Assembly (NCBI GenBank): GCA_028871475.1
Contig: JAGWMZ010000009.1
Span: 62,001 to 126,000 of the forward strand
Source of the DNA: Sphingomonadales bacterium
GTDB lineage: Bacteria; Pseudomonadota; Alphaproteobacteria; Sphingomonadales; Sphingomonadaceae
Length of the DNA: 64,000 nucleotides
Direction: 5' to 3'
Part shown: piece after piece, positions 51,462 to 63,434 of the stretch
Layout of the letters: each line of letters starts with the position of its first letter
Numbering within the stretch: position 1 is the stretch's first letter
Translations under genes and position numbers: made by a program
The notes under the pieces: model-generated
Databases searched by the model: none
The model's input: only the letters and a program-made list of their open reading frames with translations
Told to the model about the DNA's origin: nothing

Positions 51462-52895
51462 TCATTCGGCCAGCACCCAGCTGTCCTTGGTGCCCCCGCC
51501 CTGGCTGGAATTGACGACCAGCGAGCCCTTCTTCAGCGCCACACGGGTCAGACCGCCGGGCGTGATGTTGATCTCGCCGGGCGACATCAGCACGAAGGGG
51601 CGCAGGTCGACATGGCGCGGGGCAAGGCCCGCCTTGGTGAAGATCGGCACGGTGGAGAGCGAGAGCGTGGGCTGGGCGATGTAATTGTCGGGGTTGGCCC
51701 GCAGCTTGCGCTCAAAGGCGGCGATCTCGGCTCTGGAAGAGGTCGGCCCGATCAACATGCCATAACCGCCCGAACCATGGACTTCCTTCACCACCAGCTC
51801 GGGCAGATGATCAAGCACATAGGCGAGGCTGTCGGCCTCTGCGCAGCGCCACGTCGGCACATTCTTCAGGATCGGCTTCTCGCCCGTGTAGAATTCCACG
51901 ATCTCGGGCATGAAGGAGTAGATCGCCTTGTCATCAGCGATGCCCGTGCCGGGCGCATTGGCAATGGTGATACCGCCCGCGCGATAGACATCCATGATCC
52001 CCGCCACGCCCAGCATGCTGGTGGGGTTGAAGGTGAGCGGATCGAGAAAATTGTCGTCCACCCGCCGATAGAGCACGTCAATCGCCTGCCAGCCGCGCGT
52101 GGTTCGCATGCAGACCCGGCCATCGACCACCCGCAGATCGCTGCCCTCGACCAGTTCGGCCCCCATCTGGTCGGCCAGAAAGGCATGTTCGAAATAGGCC
52201 GAATTGTAGATGCCCGGCGTCAGCACCGCCACCACCGGGCGGTTGCCATTGGCCGCCGGCGGGGCACAGGCCGCAAGGCTGCGGGCCAGCGCGCGCGGAT
52301 AATCCGACACCGGCTGCACCTGCACCTTGGTGAAGAGTTCCGGGAACATAGCCATCATCGTCTCGCGGTTCTCCAGCATATAGGAGACCCCCGAGGGCGT
52401 GCGGGCATTGTCCTCCAGCACCATGAATTCATCGGGCCCGGTGCGCACCAGATCGACCCCAACGATATGGGTGTAAACCCCGCCGGGTGGCGTGAAACCG
52501 ACCATTTGCGGCAGGAAGGCATCGTTTTTGGCCAGCACCCGCTCAGGCAGTTTGCCGGCCTTCACGATCTCGCGCTTGTGATACAGGTCATGCAGGAAAG
52601 CGTTGATCGCCCGCACGCGCTGGTCGATGCCCTTCGAAAGCTTCTTCCATTCATCCGCCGTGATGATGCGCGGGATCATGTCGAAGGGGATCAGGCGCTC
52701 CTGCCCGGCATCCTCGCCATAGACGTTGAAGGTGATGCCGGTGCGGCGGAAGAAACTTTCCGCTTCCTTGCCTTGCCGGGCCATCCATCTGGGGTCCTGC
52801 GCGTCAAACCACTCGCGATAGCCTGCATAGGCGGGCCGGACCTGGCCCTGGCCATCGATCATCTCGTCATAGCACGAGAGCGTGGTTGTGTTCAT
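51462..52895 (-). CDS. Circularly permuted ATP-grasp amide ligase (DUF404/DUF407)
   Basis: 477 residues from [20 protein letters not shown] (52895). Conserved segments are [18 protein letters not shown] [30 protein letters not shown] (Mg/ATP site with Glu-Asp-Asn), [18 protein letters not shown] (ATP-binding loop) and [10 protein letters not shown]. Related enzymes are predicted to form peptide or amide bonds using ATP. First gene of the cluster, 55 bp before alpha-E, and divergent from uvrB with about 200 bp between. Confidence 0.93.
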   Translation of the reverse strand: MNTTTLSCYDEMIDGQGQVRPAYAGYREWFDAQDPRWMARQGKEAESFFRRTGITFNVYGEDAGQERLIPFDMIPRIITADEWKKLSKGIDQRVRAINAFLHDLYHKREIVKAGKLPERVLAKNDAFLPQMVGFTPPGGVYTHIVGVDLVRTGPDEFMVLEDNARTPSGVSYMLENRETMMAMFPELFTKVQVQPVSDYPRALARSLAACAPPAANGNRPVVAVLTPGIYNSAYFEHAFLADQMGAELVEGSDLRVVDGRVCMRTTRGWQAIDVLYRRVDDNFLDPLTFNPTSMLGVAGIMDVYRAGGITIANAPGTGIADDKAIYSFMPEIVEFYTGEKPILKNVPTWRCAEADSLAYVLDHLPELVVKEVHGSGGYGMLIGPTSSRAEIAAFERKLRANPDNYIAQPTLSLSTVPIFTKAGLAPRHVDLRPFVLMSPGEINITPGGLTRVALKKGSLVVNSSQGGGTKDSWVLAE

Positions 52896-53097
52896 CAGCA
52901 CCCCAAACAAGGCTTCGGCGGCATCCGCATGGCCGCCTGTCAAGCAAAGCTGCAACAATAAACCCGCCTTGCCAAGCGTCATTGCTGCGATTGCGAGACA
53001 AATTTTTCTGTGCAATCATCCCGCCGCTTCCAGCCATGGCGCGCGGCAACCGCCTCGCCCCCTTGCGGAACGATTGGCGAACGCCCATACTCTCTTC

Positions 53098-55290
<2,193 letters not shown>

Positions 55291-55293
55291 AGA

Positions 55294-55502
55294 TACGAGG
55301 GCCATCGCCCTCGCGCTCCCTTTATTTTGGTGAGGGTCGTGGCGCCCAACCATTGCGCCAGCATCGCCGCGCCGCAGGCATGAATTTGATAGGGCTGGGC
55401 ATGCCAAATTAGAGCCTGCGGCGCAGCGTTCCCAGCGCTTTCGCGGAACCCGATGCGCCCACGCCGACAACTCAAGGGAGCGCGAGGGCGATGGCCCTCG
55501 CA
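55294..55502. repeat. Family A nested-palindrome element, copy 5
   Basis: 209 bp between two convergent stops (uvrB 55290, HHH gene 55518). The left repeat 55294-55320 has one change (TACGAGGG); the right repeat 55476-55502 is intact. Inner arms at about 55358-55379 (CGCCAGCATCGCCGCGCCGCA) and 55413-55438 (GCCTGCGGCGCAGCG). The outer flanks AGA and TCT extend the inversion. Confidence 0.88.
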
Positions 55503-55517
55503 TCTTCCTCCTAAACC

Positions 55518-56093
55518 TTACAGCTTCCCGAACTTAGCCTCATACCCGGCCACATCATCAGCAGCCAGAAACTTCGCCTGCTCCACCCAATTGTCCCGCA
55601 CAGGACGCCCGGCGAAAGTCCCCAACTGCGCGTCGATCTTGGCCAGATCAGCCTCGTTCCATGCCGCGATCTGCGCGAAGCTGACCACGCCAAGCTCCTT
55701 CAGCCGCGCCGCCAGCTTGGGGCCCAGACCTTTGAGCCGCGTCAGATCATCCCCGGCCACGCCCTCGACCACCGGCGCCGTCACCTCTTCGACAACCTCG
55801 CCTTCATGGGCCGAGGCGACTTCCGCTGCCGCTGCCATGGCCGCCACATCGCCAAAACCGCCCAGGTCTACGCCGCTGGCGGCCAGCGGCGCAGCAACGC
55901 GCGCGGCGGCGCTGGGTGCGTCGATCAGCGCCTGATTGCGGCGGGCGGGACCGGCGCCTTCGTCCAGCACATCGGCGCTGCGATGGCGTTCGCGCGGGGG
56001 GGCCTTGCGGCCCCACAGCAGCCAGGCCACCAGCAGCCCCAGAACCAGCACCACGCCGATCACCAGCGCGTTTGTTTCGATTGTCGTCAGCAT
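55518..56093 (-). CDS. Membrane-anchored helix-hairpin-helix protein
   Basis: 191 residues from MLTTIETNALVIGV (56093), AGGA nine bases upstream. One N-terminal helix (ALVIGVVLVLGLLVAWLLWG), a variable Ala/Glu-rich linker, then a C-terminal helix-hairpin-helix domain: DDLTRLKGLGPKLAARLKEL, GVVSFAQIAAW, then a WVEQAKFLA helix. This HHH type occurs at the end of several membrane or NADH-dehydrogenase-like proteins and can bind DNA or protein. Downstream partner of the BON/OmpA gene; role unknown. Confidence 0.8.
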   Translation of the reverse strand: MLTTIETNALVIGVVLVLGLLVAWLLWGRKAPPRERHRSADVLDEGAGPARRNQALIDAPSAAARVAAPLAASGVDLGGFGDVAAMAAAAEVASAHEGEVVEEVTAPVVEGVAGDDLTRLKGLGPKLAARLKELGVVSFAQIAAWNEADLAKIDAQLGTFAGRPVRDNWVEQAKFLAADDVAGYEAKFGKL

Positions 56094-56109
56094 TGTCAAA
56101 AGTCCTGTG

Positions 56110-56967
56110 TCAGCCCGCGCGACGGGCCCATGCCAGCCAGCCGATGCCCAGACCCACAGCATAGGTCAAGGCCGCCAAAACGCCTAGCTCCAGCCACAGC
56201 GGCATGACCATCAGCACATCCCCGCCGCGCGGCGGGTCGGCGCCAGGCATATCGACGATGGTGGGCTGCACGCTGACCGGGGCGATCATGGCAAATTCGA
56301 TGCGGCGGTTGGCGGGGTCCGCCGGGTCCAGCCCCGGCAGTCCGCGGCCCGAGCCCTGCCCGCGCGCGCGCAGTTCGGCGATGTCGATGCCGCGCTGGCC
56401 CAGCGCATTGCGTACCGCCAGCGCGCGTTCGAGCGAGAGGTTGAGGTTGAAAGTCTCATCGCCCCGCGCATCGGTATGGCCGGTGATGGCGATCACGCTG
56501 CCCGCACATGGGCGCAGCGCCGCCGCCACCTCATCCAGGGCACGGCGGCTGCTCGGGCTGATGGCGGCGCTGTTGTCGTCAAAGCGCAGGACGCGGGTCT
56601 TGAGGATGGCCGACACATCCTGCGCGCAATCGGCGCCTCCGGCCTCCTGCAGGCCGCGCGTGTGCCGACTGACCCAGCGCACGCCGCCAATGCCCGGCAC
56701 CTGGGCGACACGCTGCGCCAGAGCGGTCCGCTGCGCATCGGGCAGGCCGTCGCCGCCGCTCAGCGCCACATGGCGGGTCTGCCAGCCATGGCTGCTCTCG
56801 AAACTGGCCTGAACGCCCTGTCCTGCCAGAACCTTTGCCGTCTCCTGCTGCATCCGGGCGATCATGTCGCCACCCAGCAGCAGGTCATCGGCAACACCCA
56901 AACCAGCAGCCAGCACCAGCCCGCTCAACCCGACAGCCCAACGACCCAGGCTACCGGGCAGCGTCAT
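56110..56967 (-). CDS. BON-like/OmpA-domain membrane protein
   Basis: 285 residues: an N-terminal helix (LGRWAVGLSGLVLAAGLGVA), a BON-like segment (about 35-100, ending VPGIGGVRWVSR), an OmpA/MotB peptidoglycan-binding domain (about 115-225: ITGHTDARGDETFNLNLSLE, RGQGSGRGLPG, NRRIEFAM), and a second C-terminal helix (LWLELGVLAALTYAVGLGIG). The layout recalls mycobacterial OmpATb/ArfA with an added C-terminal anchor. Its ATG overlaps the flippase stop; it probably tethers a membrane complex to peptidoglycan. Confidence 0.82.
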   Translation of the reverse strand: MTLPGSLGRWAVGLSGLVLAAGLGVADDLLLGGDMIARMQQETAKVLAGQGVQASFESSHGWQTRHVALSGGDGLPDAQRTALAQRVAQVPGIGGVRWVSRHTRGLQEAGGADCAQDVSAILKTRVLRFDDNSAAISPSSRRALDEVAAALRPCAGSVIAITGHTDARGDETFNLNLSLERALAVRNALGQRGIDIAELRARGQGSGRGLPGLDPADPANRRIEFAMIAPVSVQPTIVDMPGADPPRGGDVLMVMPLWLELGVLAALTYAVGLGIGWLAWARRAG

Positions 56968-58589
56968 CAGCGCACCGGGCGCAGGGTCGATGCGTCCTGC
57001 TTGCGGAACAGCACGCGATCATCCGGGCCAAAGCCGAAATGCCAGATGATGAGGCAATAGGTCGCCAGAATGGTCGGAACACCAATGCCGACCTGCCACA
57101 TATAGGGCAGCCAGTGGACCACCGCGACGCCGACCACCACTGCAGCGCCCGTTGCCGCCAGCAGCGGCCAGCGCCATGTGCTGATCGGCAGCCCCAGCTT
57201 GCGGCCGAGCAGGCGCGATTTGACGATCGAGGAAATCGCCAGCGTCACCATCAGGGCGCCGGCTGCACTGCTTGCCTGATCCATCTCGTCGAGGCCGAAG
57301 GCGCGGTCGATGTACATGCCCGCCACGGTCAACACCGCCTGCAGGGCGATGGTGGCCAGTGAAATCCACAGATTGCGCATCGGGGTGATGTAGATCAGCG
57401 CCGCTTCGGAGACGACCGCCGTGGCCGCCCCCACTTCCGCGCCCAGCAGGAAACAGACGGCGCCCAGCCCGCCGATGAACTGCGGCCCCACCAGCGCCAG
57501 CACGCTTTCGCCCGGAATGCCCAGCGCCAGGGCAATGCCCAGCTGCGCCGCAGTGATCCAGAAGCCCACCTGGCACACTTGCCGCGCGATGGCGGGGAAA
57601 TTGCGCTCACGCAGATTGCGGATGATGACCGGGCCCAGAATGGGCTCGAAGCTGGTCTTGAGCTTCTGGGGCAGGCTGGCGACCTGCTGGGCCACGTAAT
57701 AGACGCCCACCGAGCTTGGCGAGGCGAACATGCCCAGAATCACCGTATCGAGCTTGCGCGTGCCCCATTCCACCGCGTCGGCCACCGCCAGCGGCGCGGT
57801 CTGCAAGGCGAGGCGCCCGATGTCGAGCGGATGCGGCCGCCAGCGATGCGGCAGGCCATAAGACCGCACCAACGGCCAGAGCGCGGCCAACGCCGAGGCA
57901 AAGATCGAGATGATATAGGCCAGCGACAGGCCGCTTTCCTTCAGGCTGTCAAACCAGCCCCAGGTGCCCGCGATGTAGAACAGCCCCGCCGCGATCGAGA
58001 GCGACCATGGCTCCACGATGGAGCGCGCCCGTACCGTAGCCGCCACATCATAGCGATAGGCCAGCGCCGCCAGCGCAATGTCGCAAAAGGTGGTGGGGAA
58101 GATGGTGAGCACCAGCAGGCGATCGTAATCGGTATAGATGCCGCTGGGGAACATGGGGTCGGGCACGAGCCAGAGAAAGCTCGCGGTGGCGACCGCAATC
58201 ATCATGGAGAGCAGAATGCCATCGGCCACGATATTGGCCGTATGCTGCTTTTCCTCGGCCAGACGCTGGGCAATGCCGCGCTTTTGCCCCAGCGTGCAAA
58301 GCTGCCCCGCCAGTTCCACGATGACCGTGGCATAGGCAAAGCGCCCCAGCGCTGCCGCGCCGTACAGACGCCCGGCAATGAACAGAAACGGCATGCGCGC
58401 GGCCAGCCGCAGCAGGAAGCCGAAGAAATTCGTCCGCCCGCCCTTGGCCAGCGCCGCCATGTCGCGCTGCCCATCACCCTGCGAGGCGGGCGACGGCGCG
58501 GAAGGAGTGAGGGTCACGGCATCAACCTCTGATCCCCCATCGGCCAAAGGGGTATGCGACGAGTCACTGGCGGAAACAGGATGGGGCAT
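56967..58589 (-). CDS. Polysaccharide/lipid flippase-like membrane protein (MOP superfamily)
   Basis: 540 residues with about 12-14 hydrophobic segments, matching Wzx/MviN-type lipid-linked oligosaccharide exporters: FFGFLLRLAARMPFLFIAGR, FAYATVIVELAGQLCTLGQK and DTVILGMFASPSSVGVYYVA are typical. An unusual 50-residue polar N-terminus precedes the first helix. No glycosyltransferases lie beside it, so the cargo is unknown. Five bases follow the gpsA stop; co-transcribed with gpsA and the OmpA-like gene. Confidence 0.82.
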   Translation of the reverse strand: MPHPVSASDSSHTPLADGGSEVDAVTLTPSAPSPASQGDGQRDMAALAKGGRTNFFGFLLRLAARMPFLFIAGRLYGAAALGRFAYATVIVELAGQLCTLGQKRGIAQRLAEEKQHTANIVADGILLSMMIAVATASFLWLVPDPMFPSGIYTDYDRLLVLTIFPTTFCDIALAALAYRYDVAATVRARSIVEPWSLSIAAGLFYIAGTWGWFDSLKESGLSLAYIISIFASALAALWPLVRSYGLPHRWRPHPLDIGRLALQTAPLAVADAVEWGTRKLDTVILGMFASPSSVGVYYVAQQVASLPQKLKTSFEPILGPVIIRNLRERNFPAIARQVCQVGFWITAAQLGIALALGIPGESVLALVGPQFIGGLGAVCFLLGAEVGAATAVVSEAALIYITPMRNLWISLATIALQAVLTVAGMYIDRAFGLDEMDQASSAAGALMVTLAISSIVKSRLLGRKLGLPISTWRWPLLAATGAAVVVGVAVVHWLPYMWQVGIGVPTILATYCLIIWHFGFGPDDRVLFRKQDASTLRPVR

Positions 58590-58593
58590 GAAA

Positions 58594-59625
58594 TTAGTCC
58601 GCCACCCCGAAACCTGACAATTCTGCCTTGAGCGGCCGCGCCAGAAGGCCGGTCACCACGGCATGGGCCGGCGCCTTGCCCGCCAGCAGGCGGCAGACCG
58701 CCTCGACAATGGGCATCGACACGCCAACCTTGCGGGCCAGCGCATCGAGCACCGGCGCGGTATGGGCGCCCTCGGCAACCGTTGCCTTGCCCGCCAGCGC
58801 CTCCTGCATCGTCAGCCCCTGCCCCAGCGCGCAGCCCAGCGCATAATTGCGGCTGGCCCGGCTGGCGCAGGTCAGCACCAGATCGCCCATGCCCGACAGG
58901 CCCGACAGCGTCTCCAGCCGCGCGCCCATCTTCACGCCAAAACGCGCCATTTCGGCATAGCCCCGCGCGATCAGCGCCGCACGGGCGTTTTCACCCAGCT
59001 GCAACCCCTCGACCACGCCGCAGGCAATCGCCAGCACATTCTTGACCGCCCCGCCGATCTCGGCGCCCACGATATCATCGGTGTAATAGGGACGGAAGGC
59101 CGGCCGGGCCAACAGGGCCGAAAGGCGTGCCCATTGCTGCTGTCCACCCTCGCAGGCCAGCGTGATGGCGGTGGGCAGGCCCATGGCCACCTCACGCGCG
59201 AAGGTCGGGCCCGAGAGCACCGCCAAAGCGTCATGCGGGCACACATTGCGCGCGACCTGCGGCATCAGGCGGCCCGTGCCCGCCTCGATCCCCTTGGCGC
59301 ACAGCACCAGATCGCGCGGAGCATCGCCCGCCGGCAAGCCCGACAGCACGGTGCCCAGATGCTGCGCCGGGCTGACCACCAGCAGCACCGGAAGGTGCGC
59401 CAGCCGCGCCATGTCACTGGTGGTGGCAATTTCGCGCGCCAATTGCACGCCCGGCAGATAACGGCTGTTGACGCGCGTATCGGCAATCTCGTCGGCCAGC
59501 GCGCGGTCGCGCGCCCAGAGCATCACCGGCGTGCCATCGGCGGCCAGCATGGTGGCCAGCGCCGTGCCCCAGGCCCCCGCGCCGATCACGCCGATCGCGG
59601 CCTCTGCACTCATGGCGCCGCTCAT
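58594..59625 (-). CDS. gpsA: Glycerol-3-phosphate dehydrogenase [NAD(P)+]
   Basis: Reduces dihydroxyacetone phosphate to sn-glycerol 3-phosphate for phospholipid synthesis. 343 residues. [17 protein letters not shown] (dinucleotide binding), [31 protein letters not shown] with the catalytic Lys, and [20 protein letters not shown] are conserved. The ATG overlaps the tsaD stop, giving translational coupling. Confidence 0.97.
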   Translation of the reverse strand: MSGAMSAEAAIGVIGAGAWGTALATMLAADGTPVMLWARDRALADEIADTRVNSRYLPGVQLAREIATTSDMARLAHLPVLLVVSPAQHLGTVLSGLPAGDAPRDLVLCAKGIEAGTGRLMPQVARNVCPHDALAVLSGPTFAREVAMGLPTAITLACEGGQQQWARLSALLARPAFRPYYTDDIVGAEIGGAVKNVLAIACGVVEGLQLGENARAALIARGYAEMARFGVKMGARLETLSGLSGMGDLVLTCASRASRNYALGCALGQGLTMQEALAGKATVAEGAHTAPVLDALARKVGVSMPIVEAVCRLLAGKAPAHAVVTGLLARPLKAELSGFGVAD

Positions 59626-60668
59626 GCCTTCACTCCCGCGCCGCGCACCGGGCTGGCCTCAGGGTCCAGTGGCCAGCGTGGCCGGGCGGCCACGTCCAGC
59701 GGGTCGCTGTGCCCGGCAACGAAGCGTTCCAGCCCCGCCCAGGCGATCATGGCGGCATTGTCGGTGCACAGCGCAAGCGGCGGTGCGACAAAGCGCAGGC
59801 CGCGCGGGGCGGCCAGAGTTTCCAGACTGCCGCGAATCGCCTTGTTGGCCGCAACGCCCCCCGCCACGACCAGAGCATCGGCCCGGCCAAGCTGCTCGCC
59901 CAGCCCGTCCATGGCGTGCTTGAGCCGGTCGCTCACGCAGTCGATGGCAGCCTGCTGGAAAGCAGCGGCAATGTCGGCCTCGGCATGAATGCCCGCGTCA
60001 CGCGCGCGCATCACCGCGCTTTTGAGGCCGGCGAAGGAGAAATGCGGCTCACTGCTGCCCAACAGGGGGCGCGGCAGGGGCACGGCCCTGGCATCGCCTG
60101 TTGCCGCCAGACGTTCCACCGCCGGGCCACCGGGATAGCCAAGCCCCAGAATCTTGGCCGTCTTGTCGAAAGCCTCGCCCAGCGCATCGTCGATGGTGGT
60201 CGCCAGCCGTCGATAGTGCCCCACGCCTTCCACCCACAATATCTGGCAATGCCCGCCGCTGACCAGCAACAGCAGGTAAGGAAAGGACAAAGCCTCATCC
60301 GCCAGTCGTGGCGAGAGCGCGTGCCCCTCCAGATGGTTGACCGCCACCAGCGGCTTGCCGGCCGCCATGGCCAGCGCCTTGCCCGTCACCAGCCCGACCA
60401 TCACGCCGCCGATCAGCCCCGGCCCGGCGGTGGCGGCAATAGCATCGACATCGGCAAGGCACATGTCGGCATCGGCCAGCGTCGCCTCGATCATCGGCGC
60501 CAGACGCTCGGCATGAGCGCGCGCGGCGATCTCGGGCACCACGCCACCATAGGGGCGATGCTCCTCATCCTGACTGGCGATGCGTTGGGCAAGGATCACC
60601 CGGCCATCGCTGACCAGTGCCGCCGCCGTCTCATCACAGGAGGATTCGATGCCGAGAATGATCGTCAA
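59622..60668 (-). CDS. tsaD: tRNA N6-adenosine threonylcarbamoyltransferase
   Basis: TsaD (Kae1/YgjD family) transfers threonylcarbamoyl to A37 of ANN-decoding tRNAs. I use the TTG start giving [19 protein letters not shown] (348 residues), the family's usual N-terminus. Metal ligands: His in [13 protein letters not shown] and Asp in the [12 protein letters not shown] segment; [10 protein letters not shown] is the phosphate loop. The upstream frame stays open through three repeats, so a longer start (60767 or 60773) cannot be excluded. Confidence 0.94.
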   Translation of the reverse strand: MTIILGIESSCDETAAALVSDGRVILAQRIASQDEEHRPYGGVVPEIAARAHAERLAPMIEATLADADMCLADVDAIAATAGPGLIGGVMVGLVTGKALAMAAGKPLVAVNHLEGHALSPRLADEALSFPYLLLLVSGGHCQILWVEGVGHYRRLATTIDDALGEAFDKTAKILGLGYPGGPAVERLAATGDARAVPLPRPLLGSSEPHFSFAGLKSAVMRARDAGIHAEADIAAAFQQAAIDCVSDRLKHAMDGLGEQLGRADALVVAGGVAANKAIRGSLETLAAPRGLRFVAPPLALCTDNAAMIAWAGLERFVAGHSDPLDVAARPRWPLDPEASPVRGAGVKA

Positions 60669-60680
60669 GACTTCGCGTTT

Positions 60681-60737
60681 CCCGAAAACAGGGCTTTTCC
60701 CGGAAACAAGGGGGGTATTTCCGAAAACAGGGGGCTC
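60681..60737. repeat. Three imperfect tandem repeats of about 19 bp upstream of tsaD
   Basis: CCCGAAAACAGGGCTTTT, CCCGGAAACAAGGGGGGTAT and TCCGAAAACAGGGGGCTC follow one another between tsaD and hemC. They could be binding sites for a regulator of the divergent pair or, if tsaD starts upstream, encode PVFG/LVSGK-type peptide repeats. Confidence 0.6.
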
Positions 60738-60820
60738 AAGCGGCTTTCCCTTAGCGAGATTGCCCATTAGCACAAGTCACCATGCTTGTTACGAAGACAG
60801 CCTCGGGTGCCGCAGCCTTT

Positions 60821-61786
60821 ATGCCACATATGCCGTTTTTATATCCGCCGCTTTCCCGCCCTCTGCGCCTTGGCACCCGTGCCTCTCCGCTGGCCCTTGC
60901 CCAGGCCCATGAAACAAGACAACGCCTGATGGCCGCCCATGGCTGGGACGAGGATGCCATCACCATCGTGCCCGTCACCGCCAGCGGCGACAATGTGGCC
61001 GGATCGCTGGCGGCGGCCGGCGGCAAGGCGCTCTGGACCAAGGAATTCGACCAGTGGCTGCATGAGGGCGAGATCGATCTTGCCGTCCACAGCGCCAAGG
61101 ATGTGGAAACGCTGCGCCCTGGTTTCCTGACGCTGGCCGCCGTGCTGCCGCGCGAGGATGTGCGCGATTGCCTGATCGGCGGCCCGGGCATCGCGGCGGG
61201 CAGCATCGAGGCCCTGCCTCATGGCGCGCGCCTTGGCACCAGCGCGCCGCGCCGCGCGGCCCAGGCGCTGCATCTGCGGCCCGATCTGCGCATCGTGCCC
61301 ATTCGCGGCAATGTCGCCACACGCCTTGGCAAGCTGGCCGCTGGCGAAGCCGATGCCACGCTGCTGGCCATGGCCGGGCTCAACCGGCTGGAGCAGACCG
61401 TCGGCACACCCCTGCCCGCTGAAACATGGCTGCCCGCGCCATCACAAGGCGCCATCGCCATCGAGGCGCGCAGCGATGATGCCACCGTGCTGGGCCTGCT
61501 GAGCGCCATCGACGATGCGCCCAGCCATCAGGCCGTTCTGGCCGAGCGCGCCCTGCTCACCGCGCTGGGCGGCAATTGTCACAGCGCCATCTGCGTGCTC
61601 ACCACCCGGCAGGAGGATGGACTGCATCTCGCCGCCGCGCTGCTCAGCCCCGACGGCGCCTATCGCGTCGCGGGCGAAACCCGGTTGACGGGAGATGAAC
61701 GCGCGCCCGTCGCGGATCTGGCGGCCGACCTTCTGGCCCGCTCGCCCGAGGAGATCACCCGGCATTTCTCCGGCGCATCGGTGTGA
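60821..61786 (+). CDS. hemC: Hydroxymethylbilane synthase (porphobilinogen deaminase)
   Basis: Polymerises four porphobilinogens in haem/sirohaem synthesis. The core starts LRLGTRASPLALAQAHETRQ; HSAKDVETL and LGTSAPRRAAQAL bind substrate, and GGNCHSAICV carries the Cys that anchors the dipyrromethane cofactor. I chose ATG 60821; 60782 and 60830 are alternatives, none with a strong ribosome-binding site. The stop overlaps the hemD GTG start. Confidence 0.95.
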   Translation: MPHMPFLYPPLSRPLRLGTRASPLALAQAHETRQRLMAAHGWDEDAITIVPVTASGDNVAGSLAAAGGKALWTKEFDQWLHEGEIDLAVHSAKDVETLRPGFLTLAAVLPREDVRDCLIGGPGIAAGSIEALPHGARLGTSAPRRAAQALHLRPDLRIVPIRGNVATRLGKLAAGEADATLLAMAGLNRLEQTVGTPLPAETWLPAPSQGAIAIEARSDDATVLGLLSAIDDAPSHQAVLAERALLTALGGNCHSAICVLTTRQEDGLHLAAALLSPDGAYRVAGETRLTGDERAPVADLAADLLARSPEEITRHFSGASV

Positions 61787-62493
61787 CCTTGCCTTTGCTG
61801 GTCCTGCGGCCGCAACCGGGGCATGATGCCACCGCCGCCGCGGCGCGGGATCTGGGGATCGAGGTCATCTCGGCCCCGCTCTTCACCATCGAGCCCGTCG
61901 CGTGGGATGCCCCGCCCCCGCACAGCGTCGATGCGCTGCTGATCGGCAGCGCCAATGCCATCCGCCATGCCGGGCCGGCGCTGGCGGCCTATGCCGGAAA
62001 GCCGGTTCATGCCGTGGGCGAAAGCACGGCGCAGGCCGCCCGCGCCGCCGGCTTTGCGGTGACCAGCGTCGGCACGGGCGGACTGCAGCGTGTGCTGGAG
62101 GGCATCACTGGCGGCCGCTTGCTGCGTCTGGCGGGAGAAGAACGGCTGGCCCTGACCCCGCCCTCCGGCGTCAGCGTGACCGACCGGGTGGTCTATGCCG
62201 CCCGCCCACTGCCTATGCGCGATGAGGTGGCAAACATCATCCGCGCCCAACCGCCCGGCTCGCTGGTCGCCGCGCTGCATTCTGCTGCGGCGGCCAGCCA
62301 TCTGGGCCGTGAAATGACGCGTCTTGATCTGCCGCGCGGCAATGTGCAACTTCTGGCACTGGGCCCGCGCATCGCCGCAGCGGCGGGCGAAGGCTGGGCG
62401 GCCATCCACACCTGCCCGGCGCCCGATGAACGCAGCCTTCTGGCGCTGGCCGCGCAACTGTGCCACACTCCGCCGCCGTGCGGGAGGGACTGA
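61783..62493 (+). CDS. hemD: Uroporphyrinogen-III synthase
   Basis: Cyclises hydroxymethylbilane with inversion of ring D. 236 residues, GTG start overlapping hemC. Sequence conservation is low in this family; supporting features are the N-terminal LLVLRPQPGHDATAAAARDL, the DALLIGSANAIRHAGP motif (Ser-Ala-Asn), and AVGESTAQAARAAGF. Position directly after hemC secures the call. Confidence 0.9.
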   Translation: MTLPLLVLRPQPGHDATAAAARDLGIEVISAPLFTIEPVAWDAPPPHSVDALLIGSANAIRHAGPALAAYAGKPVHAVGESTAQAARAAGFAVTSVGTGGLQRVLEGITGGRLLRLAGEERLALTPPSGVSVTDRVVYAARPLPMRDEVANIIRAQPPGSLVAALHSAAAASHLGREMTRLDLPRGNVQLLALGPRIAAAAGEGWAAIHTCPAPDERSLLALAAQLCHTPPPCGRD

Positions 62494-62497
62494 GAGT

Positions 62498-63418
62498 TTG
62501 AGCGAAGATTTTCCAGACCGGCCAAGGGTATCGCGCAGGCCGCGACGCTGGGGTGGGCTGATCGCCATGGGGCTGATCGGCTTTATCGCGGGTGTCGGCG
62601 CCATGGGCAGCCTGGCCCATGAAGGGTGGCTGCGCCCCATCGGCATCGAGCCATGGTCGCTGACATGGGGGCCGCCGCCCCAGCCGGCACCGGCCACGCA
62701 AGCCTCCACCAATGCCATGGTCCAGACCCAGGGCGCCATGGAAGAGCGCGTGGCGGGCCTGGAAGCCAAACTCAACGAACTCGATTCTGAAGCAGCGTCC
62801 GCCTCGGGCAACGCCGTGCGCGCCGAAGCGCTCCTGGTGGCCTTTGCCGCAAGGCGCGTGGTGGAACGCGGCGCTCCGCTCGGTTATCTCGAAAGCCAGC
62901 TCAAGACCCGCTTCGGCGCCGCGCAGCCCGATGCCGTCACCACCATCACCACCTTTGCCCATGATCCCGTCACGCTCGACAGGCTGACCGCGCGGCTCGA
63001 GGCGCTTGGCCCCATGCTGGCCAAATCGCCCCCGACTGAAAGCGGTTGGGCCCGCGTGCGGCGCGAATTTTCCGAATTGTTCGTCCTCCACCACGAAGCG
63101 GCGACCTCGCCTGACCCGCGCCTGCGGCTCGACCATGCGCGGCTCTGCCTGCAGGAAGGCAAGGTCGATGATGCCATCGCCGACATTCGCCTGATGCCGG
63201 GCGGCGCGCTGGCCAGTGATTGGATCGCCCAGGCCCAGCGCTATGCCACCGCTCAGCGCGCGCTGGACGCCATCGAAACCACCGCCCTGCTGGAGCCCAA
63301 GGCGCTGCGCGATGGCGCCGGGCGGGCGGTTGTTCAGCCAACGCCTGCGGATTCGCCTGCTCTGGCGACGCCAAGCCCGACGCCGGCGCCTGAGGCGAGT
63401 GGGGCGATTTCTTCTTAA
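62498..63418 (+). CDS. Mitofilin-like inner-membrane protein (hemCD-linked)
   Basis: 306 residues from TTG 62498. One N-terminal helix (GGLIAMGLIGFIAGVGAMGS), a Pro-rich segment, a predicted coiled coil (ERVAGLEAKLNELDSEAASA) and a helical domain with LLVAFAARRVVERGAPLGYL and LRLDHARLCLQEGKVDDAIA. This arrangement matches the alphaproteobacterial mitofilin homologue (COG4223/HemX-like) found after hemD, related to mitochondrial Mic60, which shapes intracytoplasmic or crista membranes. The C-terminal 40 residues are Pro/Ala-rich. Confidence 0.82.
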   Translation: MSEDFPDRPRVSRRPRRWGGLIAMGLIGFIAGVGAMGSLAHEGWLRPIGIEPWSLTWGPPPQPAPATQASTNAMVQTQGAMEERVAGLEAKLNELDSEAASASGNAVRAEALLVAFAARRVVERGAPLGYLESQLKTRFGAAQPDAVTTITTFAHDPVTLDRLTARLEALGPMLAKSPPTESGWARVRREFSELFVLHHEAATSPDPRLRLDHARLCLQEGKVDDAIADIRLMPGGALASDWIAQAQRYATAQRALDAIETTALLEPKALRDGAGRAVVQPTPADSPALATPSPTPAPEASGAISS

Positions 63419-63434
63419 GATAAGGTAGAAGGTC

